Part shown: positions 38,400 to 47,899 of the stretch, one piece after another
Numbering within the stretch: the first letter of the stretch is position 1
Layout of the letters: every line of letters begins with the position of its first letter
Source: Methylobacterium sp. J-067
GTDB taxonomy: Bacteria > Pseudomonadota > Alphaproteobacteria > Rhizobiales > Beijerinckiaceae
DNA: 64,000 nucleotides
Direction of reading: 5' to 3'
Assembly (NCBI RefSeq): GCF_022829465.1
Contig: NZ_JAKSXZ010000058.1
Location: 140,605-204,604 of the forward strand
Translations under genes and position numbers: made by a program
Notes under the pieces: model-generated
Told to the model about the DNA's origin: nothing
Database searches by the model: none
What the model saw: only the letters and a program-made list of their open reading frames with translations

Positions 38400-39758
38400 C
38401 TAAGTCCCCACGGGGTAGAGCCTGCCGCCGCCCGGTTCAATTGACAAGCTTGTCGCTCGCGCCGGCTCCCCAGCCTCGGCCGGGGTGAGATAGGCCATGG
38501 CCTCCGTCCGCCCCCGCAGGGGCGCCCGGCTCACCTCCCGCCAAGGCCCGACGCCCTCGCCGTCGCCGGCGGCCGCGAGGACGGCCTCCGAGACGAGGAT
38601 CGGGACGCCATGCGTCTTCGTCGCCTGCTCCAGGCGGGCGGCGACGTTCACCGTGTCGCCGAGCACGGTGAATTCCAGGCGCATGTCCTCGCCGATGATG
38701 CCGCAGAACAGGTCGCCGTAATGGATGCCGACGCCGATCCGGATCGGCGCCCGGTCCTCGCTCCGGGCGTTCCAGCGCTCGATCACCGCGACGAGGTCCC
38801 GGGCGAAGGCGAGCGCCCGGGCTGCGTCGTCCGGACGCGGCTCGGGCAGGCCGAACACGATCAGGGCGCCGTCCCCGATGAACTTGTCGACCACCCCGCC
38901 GCGCAGGCGGGCGACGCGCATCACCCGGCGCCGGAACGCCGTCAGGAACTGCGAGAGGGCGTGCGGATCCAGGGTCTCGGCGAGGGCGGTGGAGCCGCGC
39001 ATGTCCACGAAGGCCACGGCGGCGTTCTGCCGCCGCCCGGCGCGCAGGCTGTCGTCCTCGTCGGCGAGGCGGTCGGACAGTTCCTCCGGCAGGAAGCGGG
39101 CGAGGTTGGCCCGGCGCCCGGCCTCGCGGATCGCGGAGGCCGCCAGCACCACGAGGAGCACGACGAGGGCCGCCACGGTGATCCAGATGGCGAGGGCGAT
39201 CCGGGAGACCAGCGCCTGCCGGGCATCGAGCAGGGCGGCCTCGTGGGCCTCCATCTCGCGGATCAGGGCGCGGATCGCATCCATGGTGCGCTTGCCCTGG
39301 CCCTCGCGCACGAGACGGGCGCTGCCCGCCGCGTCGCCGCTCCGGCGCAGGGCGACGCTCGCGTCGAGATCCCCGTCGAACCGGGCCGCGAGGTCCCGCA
39401 GGCGGTCGAGCTGGGCGAGTTGTTCGGGATTGTCCCGGACGAGGTCGCGCAGGCGGTCGAGGTCGCGGTGGAAGGCGGCGCGGCCCGCCAGGAACGGCGC
39501 GAGGAACGCCTCGTCCCCGCTGATCACGTAGCCGCGCTGCCCGGTCTCGGCGTCCTGGAGCGCCGACAGGGCGCGGGCGAGGCGCCCGTCCACCTCGATC
39601 GTGTGGCGCACCGCGTCGCTGCCGTGCTGCTGGTACAGGAAGCCGGCGACGGCGAAGGCGGTCATCAGGATCAGGGCGGCGAAACCCGCGCTCATCCACG
39701 TGACGGTCCCCGACCGCACGATGGTGAAGCGCAGCATCGCGGTCCAGAAACGATTCAC
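38400..39758 (-). CDS. CHASE3 domain adenylate/guanylate cyclase
   Basis: Class III nucleotide cyclase, 452 residues. Membrane helices at about 22-42 and 187-209 flank a periplasmic CHASE3 sensor with the signature ETGQRGYVISG near residues 71-81. The catalytic domain holds the metal aspartates D252 (AFVDMRGST) and D296 (DKFIGDGALIVFG), and GDTVNVAARLE binds the base. All key residues are present, so it should be active. No HAMP domain is obvious. The first codon appears to be GTG at 39758; an ATG occurs at 39737. It is divergent from a CHASE3 chemoreceptor across a small secreted protein gene. Confidence 0.9.
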   Translation of the reverse strand: MNRFWTAMLRFTIVRSGTVTWMSAGFAALILMTAFAVAGFLYQQHGSDAVRHTIEVDGRLARALSALQDAETGQRGYVISGDEAFLAPFLAGRAAFHRDLDRLRDLVRDNPEQLAQLDRLRDLAARFDGDLDASVALRRSGDAAGSARLVREGQGKRTMDAIRALIREMEAHEAALLDARQALVSRIALAIWITVAALVVLLVVLAASAIREAGRRANLARFLPEELSDRLADEDDSLRAGRRQNAAVAFVDMRGSTALAETLDPHALSQFLTAFRRRVMRVARLRGGVVDKFIGDGALIVFGLPEPRPDDAARALAFARDLVAVIERWNARSEDRAPIRIGVGIHYGDLFCGIIGEDMRLEFTVLGDTVNVAARLEQATKTHGVPILVSEAVLAAAGDGEGVGPWREVSRAPLRGRTEAMAYLTPAEAGEPARATSLSIEPGGGRLYPVGT

Positions 39759-39823
39759 GACAGAAGCCCCTCGGCATCCGGGCAGCCAAGCCGGGCCGGA
39801 CCCTTCGGTTCCTCAGGCGGCGC

Positions 39824-40189
39824 TCACCGTCTCGCGAGGAGGTGCTCCTCGGCACCGTCGCCGCCGTAGCGGTCCCACAGCTGTGCGCAGGTCTCCGAAG
39901 GCCGGTCGCGGAACGCCCGCGTCTCGGCGTCGAGGACCCGCTGCAGGCCGACCGAGCGCTTCAGGGTGAAGAAGTCGGCGTGGTTCAGGTGGTTGGCATG
40001 GGAGAAGGCGCGGAAGCCTTCGGTGTCGACCCGCAGGTCGGGGCAGTGGCGCGAGGCCATGTCGGCCTCGATCCCGGCGCGCAGGGCCGGCGGGTCGCTC
40101 TGCAGGGCGGCGCGATGCGCCTCCGCCCAGGAGCCGAAGGCGGCCCAGCCGCCGAGGCAGAGCAGGAGGGGGGCGAGGGTTCTCTCCAT
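39824..40189 (-). CDS. Small secreted hypothetical protein
   Basis: Predicted exported protein, 121 residues, unrecognised. A short Sec signal (MERTLAPLLLCLGGWAAFGS, cleavage near AEA) precedes a helical mature part with two cysteines (HCPDLRVD and ETCAQLWDRYG), which could form a disulfide in the periplasm. ATG 40189 chosen to place the signal peptide first. It lies between and on the same strand as the CHASE3 cyclase gene, 65 bases upstream of it, so it may be co-transcribed and could relate to CHASE3 signalling; that is speculation. Confidence 0.65.
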   Translation of the reverse strand: MERTLAPLLLCLGGWAAFGSWAEAHRAALQSDPPALRAGIEADMASRHCPDLRVDTEGFRAFSHANHLNHADFFTLKRSVGLQRVLDAETRAFRDRPSETCAQLWDRYGGDGAEEHLLARR

Positions 40190-40391
40190 GTGCGGTCCCG
40201 CCACGACGTTCGCACCACAAAGCGCCGCCTCGCGGTGGGTTCGACCTGAACCGGATGAGGGGGCGTCCTCTGTGTGGGCGCACACCTCGGCGGAATGCGA
40301 TGCAAGACGAGGACCGATCTCGCAACCGCCGAGGTTGCGGGCTATCACGTTCCCGTCGGGCACCGCCCGGGATCGGGCAGGGCAAACCGTG

Positions 40392-42011
40392 ATGCGGACG
40401 TCGTTGGGTCTCAATGGCCTGCTGGGAGGCGCGATCGGCGTCATCGCGCTGGTGTCGATCCTGAGCAGCAGCGCGGTCCTGATCACGCGCAGCCGGCTGC
40501 AGACGGCGACGGACGCCCGCGAGCATTCGGATCAGGTGATCCGGGGGCTCGATGCCTTCCGCGCGGCGATGCTCAACCAGGAGACCGGGCTGCGCGGCTA
40601 CCTGATCACCGGGCGCCCGAGCAGCCTGGAGCCGTATCAGGCCGGACGCCGGAGCCTGGACGACGCGGTCGGCCGCCTGCGGAGCCTCGTCGGCGGCGAC
40701 GGCGACCGCACCCGGATGCTCGCGGATGCGGTGACGGCGGCGCGCGGCTGGCAGGCCGACATCGCGGAGGCGGCCCTCCGCAAGGGCGCCGACCCGGCCC
40801 AGCGGGCGGAGGCGATCGGCCTGGAGGCGGACGGGCGCGGCAAGCAGCTCTTCGACCGCCTGCGCGCGGAGCTCGCCGCCATCGAGGGCCTGGAGGAGGC
40901 GGCCCGCGCCGACCTCTCCCGGCGGGTGGCGCAAACCCAGCGCGACGAGGATTTCGCGGTCTGGGGCGGCACGCTGCTCACCCTGCTGATCTGCATCGGC
41001 CTCGGCATCGCCATCAACCGCCTCGTGGTGCGTCCGCTGCTGCGGGTGATGGCCTATGTCGAGCGGGTCGGGGAGGGCGACCTGACCGGGCGGATCGAGG
41101 GTCAGGCGGACGGGGAGGTCGGCCGGCTCGCCGCCACGCTGCACGCGACGGTGACGGGCCTGTCGGATTTCGCCCGCACGAACCGGGCGGCGACCGCCGA
41201 CCTCAACGCGGCGGCGGCCGAGATCCGCGCCTCGGCACAGGAGCAGGCGGCCTCCGTCGAGGAGCAGTTCGCCGCCGTGCAGGAGACCGCCGCCACGGTG
41301 GACGAGATCACCCATTCCGGCGCGCAGATCTCGAAGCGCGCCAGCGAGGTCATCGCCACCGCGCAGGCCACGGCCAGGACCTCGCGGCAGGGCCTGCGCG
41401 CGGTCTCCGACACCGCCCAGGCGATGGATGCGATCCGCGAGCAGGCCGAGGCCGTGGCCGGCAACATCGTCGGGGTCTCGGAGAAGACCCAGGCGATCGG
41501 CGAGATCATCGAGAGCGTCAACGACATCTCGGAGCGCACGCATCTCCTGGCGCTGAACGCGGCCATCGAGGCGGCGGCGGCGGGCGAGAGCGGGCGCAGC
41601 TTCGCGGTGGTGGCCTCGGAGATGAAGCTGCTGGCCGACCAGGCGAAGGCGGCCACGGGCCAGGTGCGGGCGATCCTCGGGGAGATCCAGCGGGGCATCA
41701 ACACGTCGGTGATGCTCACCGAGGAGGCGGTGAAGCGCTCAGCGGCGGGCAAGACGCGCTCGGATACGACCCAACGCGCCATTGAGGAAATTGCTGGCAG
41801 AGTCGAGGAAGGCGCGCAGGCATTCCAGCAGGTCATCGCCTCGACGAACCAGCAGCAGCTCGGGATCGAGCAGGTGATGGGGGCACTGCACAACATTCGT
41901 GAGGCGAGCCAGCAGACGGCGGCGGGGACGCGTCAGGTCGAGACCGCTTCGGCCAACATAACCGAGCTCGCTCAAAAGTTAATGATGCTCGCGGAGCGTT
42001 ATCGACATTGA
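40392..42011 (+). CDS. Methyl-accepting chemotaxis protein with CHASE3 sensor
   Basis: Chemoreceptor of 539 residues. Helix 1 (about 8-31), CHASE3 periplasmic domain with ETGLRGYLITG near 64-74, helix 2 (about 196-216), a HAMP domain (RPLLRVMAYVERVGEGDLTG) and a cytoplasmic signalling domain. The hairpin tip, SERTHLLALNAAIEAAAAGE, differs from the usual [10 protein letters not shown] of this family, and the domain is flanked by helix-rich coiled coils. It should couple to CheW-CheA, none of which are nearby. The ATG at 40392 gives the membrane-anchored start. Divergent to the small secreted protein gene. Confidence 0.92.
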   Translation: MRTSLGLNGLLGGAIGVIALVSILSSSAVLITRSRLQTATDAREHSDQVIRGLDAFRAAMLNQETGLRGYLITGRPSSLEPYQAGRRSLDDAVGRLRSLVGGDGDRTRMLADAVTAARGWQADIAEAALRKGADPAQRAEAIGLEADGRGKQLFDRLRAELAAIEGLEEAARADLSRRVAQTQRDEDFAVWGGTLLTLLICIGLGIAINRLVVRPLLRVMAYVERVGEGDLTGRIEGQADGEVGRLAATLHATVTGLSDFARTNRAATADLNAAAAEIRASAQEQAASVEEQFAAVQETAATVDEITHSGAQISKRASEVIATAQATARTSRQGLRAVSDTAQAMDAIREQAEAVAGNIVGVSEKTQAIGEIIESVNDISERTHLLALNAAIEAAAAGESGRSFAVVASEMKLLADQAKAATGQVRAILGEIQRGINTSVMLTEEAVKRSAAGKTRSDTTQRAIEEIAGRVEEGAQAFQQVIASTNQQQLGIEQVMGALHNIREASQQTAAGTRQVETASANITELAQKLMMLAERYRH

Positions 42012-42035
42012 AATTTGCAACGCCTTTATTCGATC

Positions 42036-42272
42036 TCAGTGATGGCCGTGGGAACGCTTATGATGTATGCGGAACTTTCGGTGTGAGCGGATGCCTCGTT
42101 TACGTAATCCACCGGGTGCAGTCACACGCGGTTGACCTGCAGGTGGTGTCAGAGAGCCTTGGGCCATAGCAGGAGTCGGCACGGTAAGCTGACCATTTTG
42201 GAACTTCATTTCAAAGCTCAGCCAGGCGACAGCAGCCAGGACAGTGATCGCCCCCAGGCGGCGCATTTGCAT
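42036..42272 (-). CDS. Small exported basic protein
   Basis: Predicted 78-residue secreted protein, unrecognised. N-terminal 22 residues form a signal-like segment (MQMRRLGAITVLAAVAWLSF) and the mature end is rich in Arg, Lys and His (SHRKFRIHHKRSHGHH). It faces the chemoreceptor gene tail to tail with a 24-base gap, and follows the Tad cluster 141 bases away on the same strand. A second ATG occurs two codons in. Its reality rests on the signal peptide and the lack of overlap with other genes. Confidence 0.55.
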   Translation of the reverse strand: MQMRRLGAITVLAAVAWLSFEMKFQNGQLTVPTPAMAQGSLTPPAGQPRVTAPGGLRKRGIRSHRKFRIHHKRSHGHH

Positions 42273-42413
42273 CCAACATCCTCAACGACGCGCTCTTGAA
42301 AGTTCAAGGCATACGGATCAGTCCGCAAGCCCCGTGCCGGCTTGAATGGCTTGCTAATCCGTCACGCTTCCAGTCATTGCGTATCCCACCATGCCGATCC
42401 GGCGCAAAATGGC

Positions 42414-43421
42414 TTATTTCTTTAATATAACTCCAGTCTGTGTCGTAGCCGAATTAGACGAGCATACAACTTTATAAACGGCATCGTTATAGTCATAATC
42501 GTCCGAACTACCGCCCATGTCATTCCAATAGAAGGTCAGTGTCTTCCCGGCCGCTTCGCTGCAGTTGACGGCAGCATAAGTCGGCAGCGCCGTCAGGCAG
42601 GCCCCGCTTTTTAGGGAACTGGACGAGCCAGAGACGAGGACTTGAAGACTACAATCCTTGGTCACCGACGAGTATGCCTGTGAACTAGGCGGCATCAAAT
42701 GCGAGTAAAACCAATGTGTTGTGCCCTGGGCGGCGCTGTAGCCGTTGCGGCCATAACTGGAAATGCCACCCGTTACGTTTTTGAGCGCAAAGCCCATTTT
42801 CTGACCGGCGGTGATGGTAGTCGTCACGGTTTTGGTGTTATTCGAGCTGACGTTTGAATAAAGCAACGTGAGAGCTGAGCTAGTTGGCACGCTTCCATCG
42901 CTTGGCACAACATACCAATAGATGTAATTCGCATCTGCCGCACTGCTGGCGAAGCCCGAAAGCGTCGAGGAAATCGTGTAAGTTGCGTTCTGCGCCGTGG
43001 CCGTCACCTTGACCGTTGTCGAGCTGGTCACCAATTTCATCAAGGTGGTCGGCATGGCCGACGTAGCAGCCACCGTCATGGTGTAGAGTGTCGCGTTGCC
43101 ACTCGTTGTCGTGCCCGGCGTCGCCGTGTAAGTCACCCCGCTATTCGCAGTGAGTTTGGCGACGGCACCTGCCATATAGTTCTGCGCCACTGTCGTTGCG
43201 GTCGAACTCGACGACGACGATGTGTAAGCACTCGCCCCCGCCAGAGCTGCAAAGTCCACGGCAGCCTGGAGCTGAGCGCGTAGATCCACCGCCCGCATCA
43301 TATCGAGGCCGGCGCCTGCAAACAGCGTCAGGGGAATCAAGGCGACGGCTAGCCAGAGAGCAAAGATGCCACGGCGGTCACGCCGAAAGGTCAAGATAAG
43401 GTCGAGCTGCGGGAAGCGCAT
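42414..43421 (-). CDS. Tad-type pilus/secretion protein with DUF4114-like C-terminus
   Basis: Membrane-anchored protein of 335 residues, last of a three-gene TadE/TadG cluster. The N-terminus RDRRGIFALWLAVALIPLTL is the TadG-type putative processing and hydrophobic segment, followed by a Ser/Thr-rich extracellular region. Near the end lies YWNDMGGSSDDYDYNDAVY, resembling the calcium-binding DUF4114/DYDYND motif found in adhesin-like surface proteins, so it may be a pilus-tip or surface protein rather than a simple TadG. A+T-rich codons contrast strongly with neighbours. ATG at 43421 chosen for the short basic leader; the frame is open upstream to 43565. Confidence 0.75.
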   Translation of the reverse strand: MRFPQLDLILTFRRDRRGIFALWLAVALIPLTLFAGAGLDMMRAVDLRAQLQAAVDFAALAGASAYTSSSSSSTATTVAQNYMAGAVAKLTANSGVTYTATPGTTTSGNATLYTMTVAATSAMPTTLMKLVTSSTTVKVTATAQNATYTISSTLSGFASSAADANYIYWYVVPSDGSVPTSSALTLLYSNVSSNNTKTVTTTITAGQKMGFALKNVTGGISSYGRNGYSAAQGTTHWFYSHLMPPSSQAYSSVTKDCSLQVLVSGSSSSLKSGACLTALPTYAAVNCSEAAGKTLTFYWNDMGGSSDDYDYNDAVYKVVCSSNSATTQTGVILKK

Positions 43422-43447
43422 ACAGTTGATCCAAACTTTGAGGGGGT

Positions 43448-43984
43448 TCAGGTGCTGTATGTGACGGCCACGCCGTTGCGCGGGCGCGCCAACGCGGTAC
43501 CGGTCAAAGCGAAACTCGAACCCACCGGGAAGGAGATCGGGAGGCTCAGGGTGTAGGTGGCACAAACCACGATGGCGCTGTCGCCGCTAGCGGTGACTAC
43601 ACTCTTGGCGAGCGTTGCCGCGGTAGTTATGGCCGCGACGCTTCCACAGGTTGTATCGGTCCAGGCGATCGCCGGCGCGGAAGTTGTGCTGGAGTAGTTG
43701 ACGCTAGCCACCGAAATTTTGAGTGTTGTGCTGGGGAGCGGCTGTATCGATAGCTTCCCCGCTGTACAGAAATCAGCCATGACACTGGCGCTGACGCTGT
43801 CCTGCTGAGAGACAAGGTCGGCGAGATTGCGGGCCGCGGCGACGGTGAGCATCTTGGCACGCGCCAGCAGATAGCATTGCACGCTGCCGAAGCAGGCCGT
43901 GAGCATGAACGGCAGGACCAGGGCAAACTCAACCGCGCCCAACCCGCGGCGGTCGGCCGTAAAACGGCTGAGTAACGCACGCAT
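43448..43984 (-). CDS. TadE/TadG family pilus assembly protein
   Basis: Pseudopilin-like protein, 178 residues. The N-terminal signature DRRGLGAVEFALVLPFMLTA is classic TadE: a short basic leader, AVEFALVLP and a hydrophobic helix that anchors it for pilus assembly. The remainder is Ser/Thr/Val-rich and may be extracellular. The ATG at 43984 overlaps the upstream gene by one base (TGATG). It should act with a Tad secretion machine, but no TadA ATPase, Flp pilin or CpaB is in this window. Base composition is lower in GC than adjacent core genes. Confidence 0.82.
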   Translation of the reverse strand: MRALLSRFTADRRGLGAVEFALVLPFMLTACFGSVQCYLLARAKMLTVAAARNLADLVSQQDSVSASVMADFCTAGKLSIQPLPSTTLKISVASVNYSSTTSAPAIAWTDTTCGSVAAITTAATLAKSVVTASGDSAIVVCATYTLSLPISFPVGSSFALTGTALARPRNGVAVTYST

Positions 43985-44526
43985 CAGTAGCTCTCGTTTT
44001 GGAAGGCAAGCGTCGTCATGATCAGAATATTTCCGCCAAAACCTGCTGCTTTAAGAAGCGAGGAGAAAAAGGCGGGTTTACTGTAGGCGACTTGCACCAG
44101 CATGTCCGAACCGGAACTACCAGTGTTGAAGCCGGTGCTAGCTAACGTGCTAGTGCTCGATACGGCGATGACGCTGAGAGCAGAGAAGCTTGACCCCGAT
44201 TGGACGTTGTAGGTGATGCTAGCGCACGGAATGACCGGCATTTTGGCGCAGATTGCAGCTTTGAAAGTCGCTTCAGTTGCCGAGCCGGTTCGGATCAGGC
44301 GGCTGGCATCGCGCACGGCGTTGTCGAGTGTGCTCTCCATCATCAAGCAGAGCCCGACTTCGATCCACGCACATAGGATCAACAGGAAAACAGGCGCAAG
44401 CAAGCCGAACTCGATGGCTGTGACGCCACTTCGATCGCGATGGATGCCCAGATCAGGTCGGAAGCGGTACACGTCCGGGGCCACCTTTAGACCACGCGAT
44501 CTTATATATGTGAGAAATTTTCCCAC
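43984..44526 (-). CDS. TadE/TadG family pilus assembly protein
   Basis: First gene of the Tad cluster, 180 residues. The signature HRDRSGVTAIEFGLLAPVFL and hydrophobic helix match TadE; a Ser/Gly-rich portion follows with CAKMPVIPCASITYNV, whose two cysteines may pair. The start is GTG at 44526; an in-frame GTG at 44484 is an alternative, giving a shorter leader before the signature. Neither has a strong ribosome site. Expression coupling to the next gene is by TGATG overlap. The region upstream is AT-rich and carries the likely promoter. Confidence 0.78.
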   Translation of the reverse strand: MGKFLTYIRSRGLKVAPDVYRFRPDLGIHRDRSGVTAIEFGLLAPVFLLILCAWIEVGLCLMMESTLDNAVRDASRLIRTGSATEATFKAAICAKMPVIPCASITYNVQSGSSFSALSVIAVSSTSTLASTGFNTGSSGSDMLVQVAYSKPAFFSSLLKAAGFGGNILIMTTLAFQNESY

Positions 44527-44836
44527 ATTTAGAGAAGGCGAAAAAATCTTGCCAAGCTGTTAACATTCGACGCCGCATGCGTCGCCTTTCACAGAAACGG
44601 ACGATTTCTTGGGCCTTGAAAAGCACGAGGATCGGAAGGTTTGATCCGACCGACTCTATGGCGCACTTTGCCGAACGATTAATGCGTGACTGCTTTTGGG
44701 GTGTTCCTGTAACGGCTTAGGTGGCTGAGTTGGGTCTGATGCGGTAGGACCGCTGTGGGTGGTTTTTTGCCTGTCCGCTTCAAGGCCCAACAGACCGAGA
44801 AGCGGACGCTTCATTGCGCAAACTGCGGCCGTATGG
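44527..44836. other. Intergenic region between Tad cluster and chemoreceptor gene
   Basis: No coding region supported. The part next to 44526 is AT-rich (TTGCCAAGCTGTTAACATTC) and should hold the Tad promoter. The rest contains the palindromic GTCCGCTT-type repeat and the 3' flank of the chemoreceptor gene. Confidence 0.5.
44773..44807. repeat. Inverted repeat of the GTCCGCTT family
   Basis: Perfect 9-bp arms GTCCGCTTC (44773-44781) and GAAGCGGAC (44799-44807) flank 17 bases. Similar but decayed GTCCGCTT/AAGCGGAC pieces occur at about 46735-46855 and 52300-52460, all outside genes. No T-run follows on either strand, so it looks like a dispersed repeat rather than a terminator. Confidence 0.6.
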
Positions 44837-46507
44837 CTACGCTGCGCGAACCGTGGCGAGGAACCGCCCGACCTCGGCAGCCAACTGCTCGGACTGACGC
44901 GACAGCTCCGAGGCTGCCCCAAGGACTTGGCTCGCCGCCGCACCAGTCTCTTCCGCAGCGCTCGCCACTCCCGCGATGTTGCTGGTTACCTCACTCGTCC
45001 CCATTGCAGCCTGGCTGACGTTCCTTACGATCTCCTGCGTCGCCGCTCCTTGTTCCTCCACCGCCGCCGCGATCGAGGTGGCCACGCCGCTAATCTCGCG
45101 GATCCGTCCCGTGATGCCGTCTATGGAGGTCACGGCTTGGCTCGTGGAAGCCTGAATACGCGCGATCTGTGAGGAAATTTCGTTCGTCGCCTTGGCAGTT
45201 TGCTCGGCCAAAGCCTTAACCTCTGCGGCCACGACCGCGAAGCCTTTGCCCGCCGCTCCCGCGCGCGCTGCCTCAATAGTTGCGTTGAGCGCAAGGAGGT
45301 TCGTTTGCCCCGCGATGTTCGAGATCAAGCCGACGACATCGCCAATCCGAGAAACGGCCGCGCTGAGTTCCTGCACCAAGGTACCGGTTTGATCGGCCTC
45401 GTCGACCGTACGTTGTGCCAGTTCAGCCGAGCCAGCAACCTGACGCCCAATCTCCTGAACCGACGAGCCGAGTTCTTCAGCGGCGGCTGCCACCGTGTTG
45501 ACGTTCGACGCCGCTTCCTCGGCTGCCGCAGCCACGGTCGTCGACTGGCTGGCCGTCTCAGTTGCAGTCGCCGTCATCGTCTGCGCGGTGGCCTGCAATT
45601 CAGTTGCGGAGGATGACACCATACTGATGATGCCGCCCACAGCGGCTTCGAAGCCGTCAGCCATGTGTCGCATGCCGGCCTTGCGCTGCTCCTCGGCTGA
45701 AGCTCGCGCCAGGGCGGTAGCCTCTTCGAGGTTACGGGTTCGGATCAAGTTTTGTCGAGACGCCTCGACGGCGGTGGCGATGGCTCCAATTTCGTTCGTG
45801 CGGGCGAGATAGGGAACCTCGGCTGACGCATCGCCTGCGGATAGCACGCGCATCCGCTGTACCAGTCGATCAAGTGGGTGCGTCAGACCGGCGAGCACGT
45901 AGGCAAGACCGCTCAAGCCGACGGCCATGGCGAGACCGCAGAGTAGTCCTGTCAGCCACCGTGCTTGACGATAGGTGCTGGCCGCCGCCGCCGTCGCGTC
46001 ATCGCCACCCTGCGTATTGAGGGCCGTATCCTGATCGAGGATCTTGAGCCCGGCATCATATGCATCGCGGCTCGCGATAAAGAGTTCATTGCGATGAACC
46101 AGATCGCCAGCCTTCACTGCAGCTGTGAACGTCCCACGAATATCGAGATACTTGGCCCAAGCCTCACGATAAGCGTCCCAAAGCGCACGCTCTTGCACGC
46201 TAGAAATCATGCCTTCGTACCGTCTCGCCGTCGCCTCGACGTCGGCGAGACGGCTCGCGGTTTGGCGCTCCAGATCGGCGATCGTGTCGACGCCGATCAT
46301 GTAGCGGGAGTCGACGATCCGCAAGCGGACAACCCTGTACTTGAGCTCGCCCAGCTCGCGGACGCTTGGAAGCCAATTGCTGGAAAGTTCGAGTGCTCTT
46401 TCATTTGCCGAGGCGAGTTGCCACAGCCCGAGCGCACCCTGCCCTAGAATTGCAAGCGCGAGGCCTACGACGAGACCAATGATGGTATGTTTGACACGGA
46501 AGTTCAC
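44837..46507 (-). CDS. Methyl-accepting chemotaxis protein with 4HB-type sensor
   Basis: Chemoreceptor of 556 residues. Membrane helices at about 8-30 and 188-210 flank a four-helix-bundle periplasmic sensor ([20 protein letters not shown] start; SRYMIG). A HAMP domain ([19 protein letters not shown]) and MCP signalling domain follow, with the tip [20 protein letters not shown]. The start appears to be GTG at 46507 with a G-rich stretch upstream. It ends in a FLATVRAA tail shared with the chemoreceptor at 55362, its close paralog. No linked Che genes. Confidence 0.93.
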   Translation of the reverse strand: MNFRVKHTIIGLVVGLALAILGQGALGLWQLASANERALELSSNWLPSVRELGELKYRVVRLRIVDSRYMIGVDTIADLERQTASRLADVEATARRYEGMISSVQERALWDAYREAWAKYLDIRGTFTAAVKAGDLVHRNELFIASRDAYDAGLKILDQDTALNTQGGDDATAAAASTYRQARWLTGLLCGLAMAVGLSGLAYVLAGLTHPLDRLVQRMRVLSAGDASAEVPYLARTNEIGAIATAVEASRQNLIRTRNLEEATALARASAEEQRKAGMRHMADGFEAAVGGIISMVSSSATELQATAQTMTATATETASQSTTVAAAAEEAASNVNTVAAAAEELGSSVQEIGRQVAGSAELAQRTVDEADQTGTLVQELSAAVSRIGDVVGLISNIAGQTNLLALNATIEAARAGAAGKGFAVVAAEVKALAEQTAKATNEISSQIARIQASTSQAVTSIDGITGRIREISGVATSIAAAVEEQGAATQEIVRNVSQAAMGTSEVTSNIAGVASAAEETGAAASQVLGAASELSRQSEQLAAEVGRFLATVRAA

Positions 46508-46905
46508 GGCGAGACCAGCCCCCCAAATGATGCCGAAGACTACTCTATTATAATTAACATTTCACTAATCGCGGTCACTCATTGAATTTACCAATACGCA
46601 TAGACAGATATACAGTATGGCCTGCGTACGGTGCATTCAAATGGAGCTAATCGCTATCGCATTCAGCGTCCGATTAAGATCATGGGGCCGAAGTACGCCC
46701 CTGCTCATGTGATATTGCCGGATAGCGAATGGCTGCTTTGGAGAAGCGCCGCCAGAGGTTTGAGCGGCCGAGTTGGGTCGCAAGCCGAATGCCTGCTTGG
46801 GGTGGAAAGCAGTCTTGCCGCTTTGAGCACCACACAGCCGCGAAGCGGACTATCGTTAGCTGCTCGATACTACCTGAGGCACGCATCAGCAGAACGGCCT
46901 CTCAA
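46508..46905. other. Intergenic region with decayed repeats, 398 nt
   Basis: No gene supported. Left part (46508-46620) is AT-rich and includes TATTATAATTAAC, a likely promoter for the chemoreceptor gene. The right part holds degenerate CTGCTT/AAGCGG repeat pieces (for example GAATGCCTGCTTGGGGTGG near 46789 and CCGCGAAGCGGACTA near 46840). Confidence 0.5.
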
Positions 46906-47868
46906 TCAATGAGCAAAGGCCGGTACAACCTTCCGTCCGAAGGCCTCGATGAACGCAGCCTGATCGCCCGCGACCTGATGCACAATGATCTCGGCGGGGC
47001 CTAGCTCGGCGAGTTCGGCGAGCCACGCCGTCTGGCGGCCGAGATCCTCGGAGATGCGCACGTAGCCCGGTACATCCTCCGCCCGCACAAAGCGCGAGGC
47101 GGTGTCGAAATCCTCCGGCAGGCGCAGGTCCCAGTTCACGTCGCCCTCCAGCATGTTGCTCGCCCATTGGTCATGGGCCAGGGCTAGGGCCCGGGACGGA
47201 TCGGGATCCCAGCAGACCTTCGTCTGCAGGAAGATCGGCTTGCCCGCGCCTCCTCCCTCGCGGAACGCGTCGAAGACCTTGCGCAGCTTGGCCGGGTCGA
47301 TCCCCACCGTCGCGAGGCCGTCGGCCCAGCGTGCGACCTGTCGGGCGGTCTCTGGGGTCACCGCGCCGGCGATCAGCAGCGGCGCGCGCTCGGGCCGGGA
47401 ATACAGCTTGGCATCGACCACGGTCACCCGCCCGCGATGGGTCACGGTCTCTCCGGCGAAGAGGGCACGGATGACGGCGGCGCACTCGGCCAGCCGGGCG
47501 GTCCGCTCCGCCTTCTCCGGCCAGGGCAGCCCGGTGACGTCCTCGTTGAGGCGCTGGCCCGAGCCCAGCGCGAGCCACAGCCTCTGCGGGAACATCTCGG
47601 ACAGCGTCGCGGCCGACTGCGCCAGGACCGCCGGATGGTGGCGGTAGCCGGGGGCCGTGATGATCCCGAACGGCAAGCGGGTCGTCGCCAGCGCCGCGCC
47701 GAGCCACGACCACGCGTGGCCCGAATGACCCTGCTTGAGGCTCCAGGGGCGGAAGTGCTCCGAGGACATGGCGCAGGCAAAGCCCGCCGCCTCCGCGGCC
47801 TGGACGTAGCCCAAGAGCGCCGAGGGCGCATGCTGCTCGTGCGAGACGTGATAGCCGATCCGTGTCAC
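46906..47868 (-). CDS. LLM class flavin-dependent oxidoreductase (TIGR03885-like)
   Basis: Bacterial luciferase-like TIM-barrel flavoenzyme, 320 residues. Segments such as TRIGYHVSHEQ, ITAPGYRHHPAVLAQSAATL and LALGSGQRLNEDVTG match the LLM family, and the overall length and EHFRPW motif suggest the TIGR03885 group, probably FMN-dependent rather than F420. I start it at GTG 47868. It lies 31 bases from a GH15 glucoamylase-like gene on the same strand, a pairing common for this family. The substrate is not known. Confidence 0.85.
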   Translation of the reverse strand: MTRIGYHVSHEQHAPSALLGYVQAAEAAGFACAMSSEHFRPWSLKQGHSGHAWSWLGAALATTRLPFGIITAPGYRHHPAVLAQSAATLSEMFPQRLWLALGSGQRLNEDVTGLPWPEKAERTARLAECAAVIRALFAGETVTHRGRVTVVDAKLYSRPERAPLLIAGAVTPETARQVARWADGLATVGIDPAKLRKVFDAFREGGGAGKPIFLQTKVCWDPDPSRALALAHDQWASNMLEGDVNWDLRLPEDFDTASRFVRAEDVPGYVRISEDLGRQTAWLAELAELGPAEIIVHQVAGDQAAFIEAFGRKVVPAFAH

Positions 47869-47899
47869 AGTGTTTGCCCTCTTGTTCCCTTGATACCGT

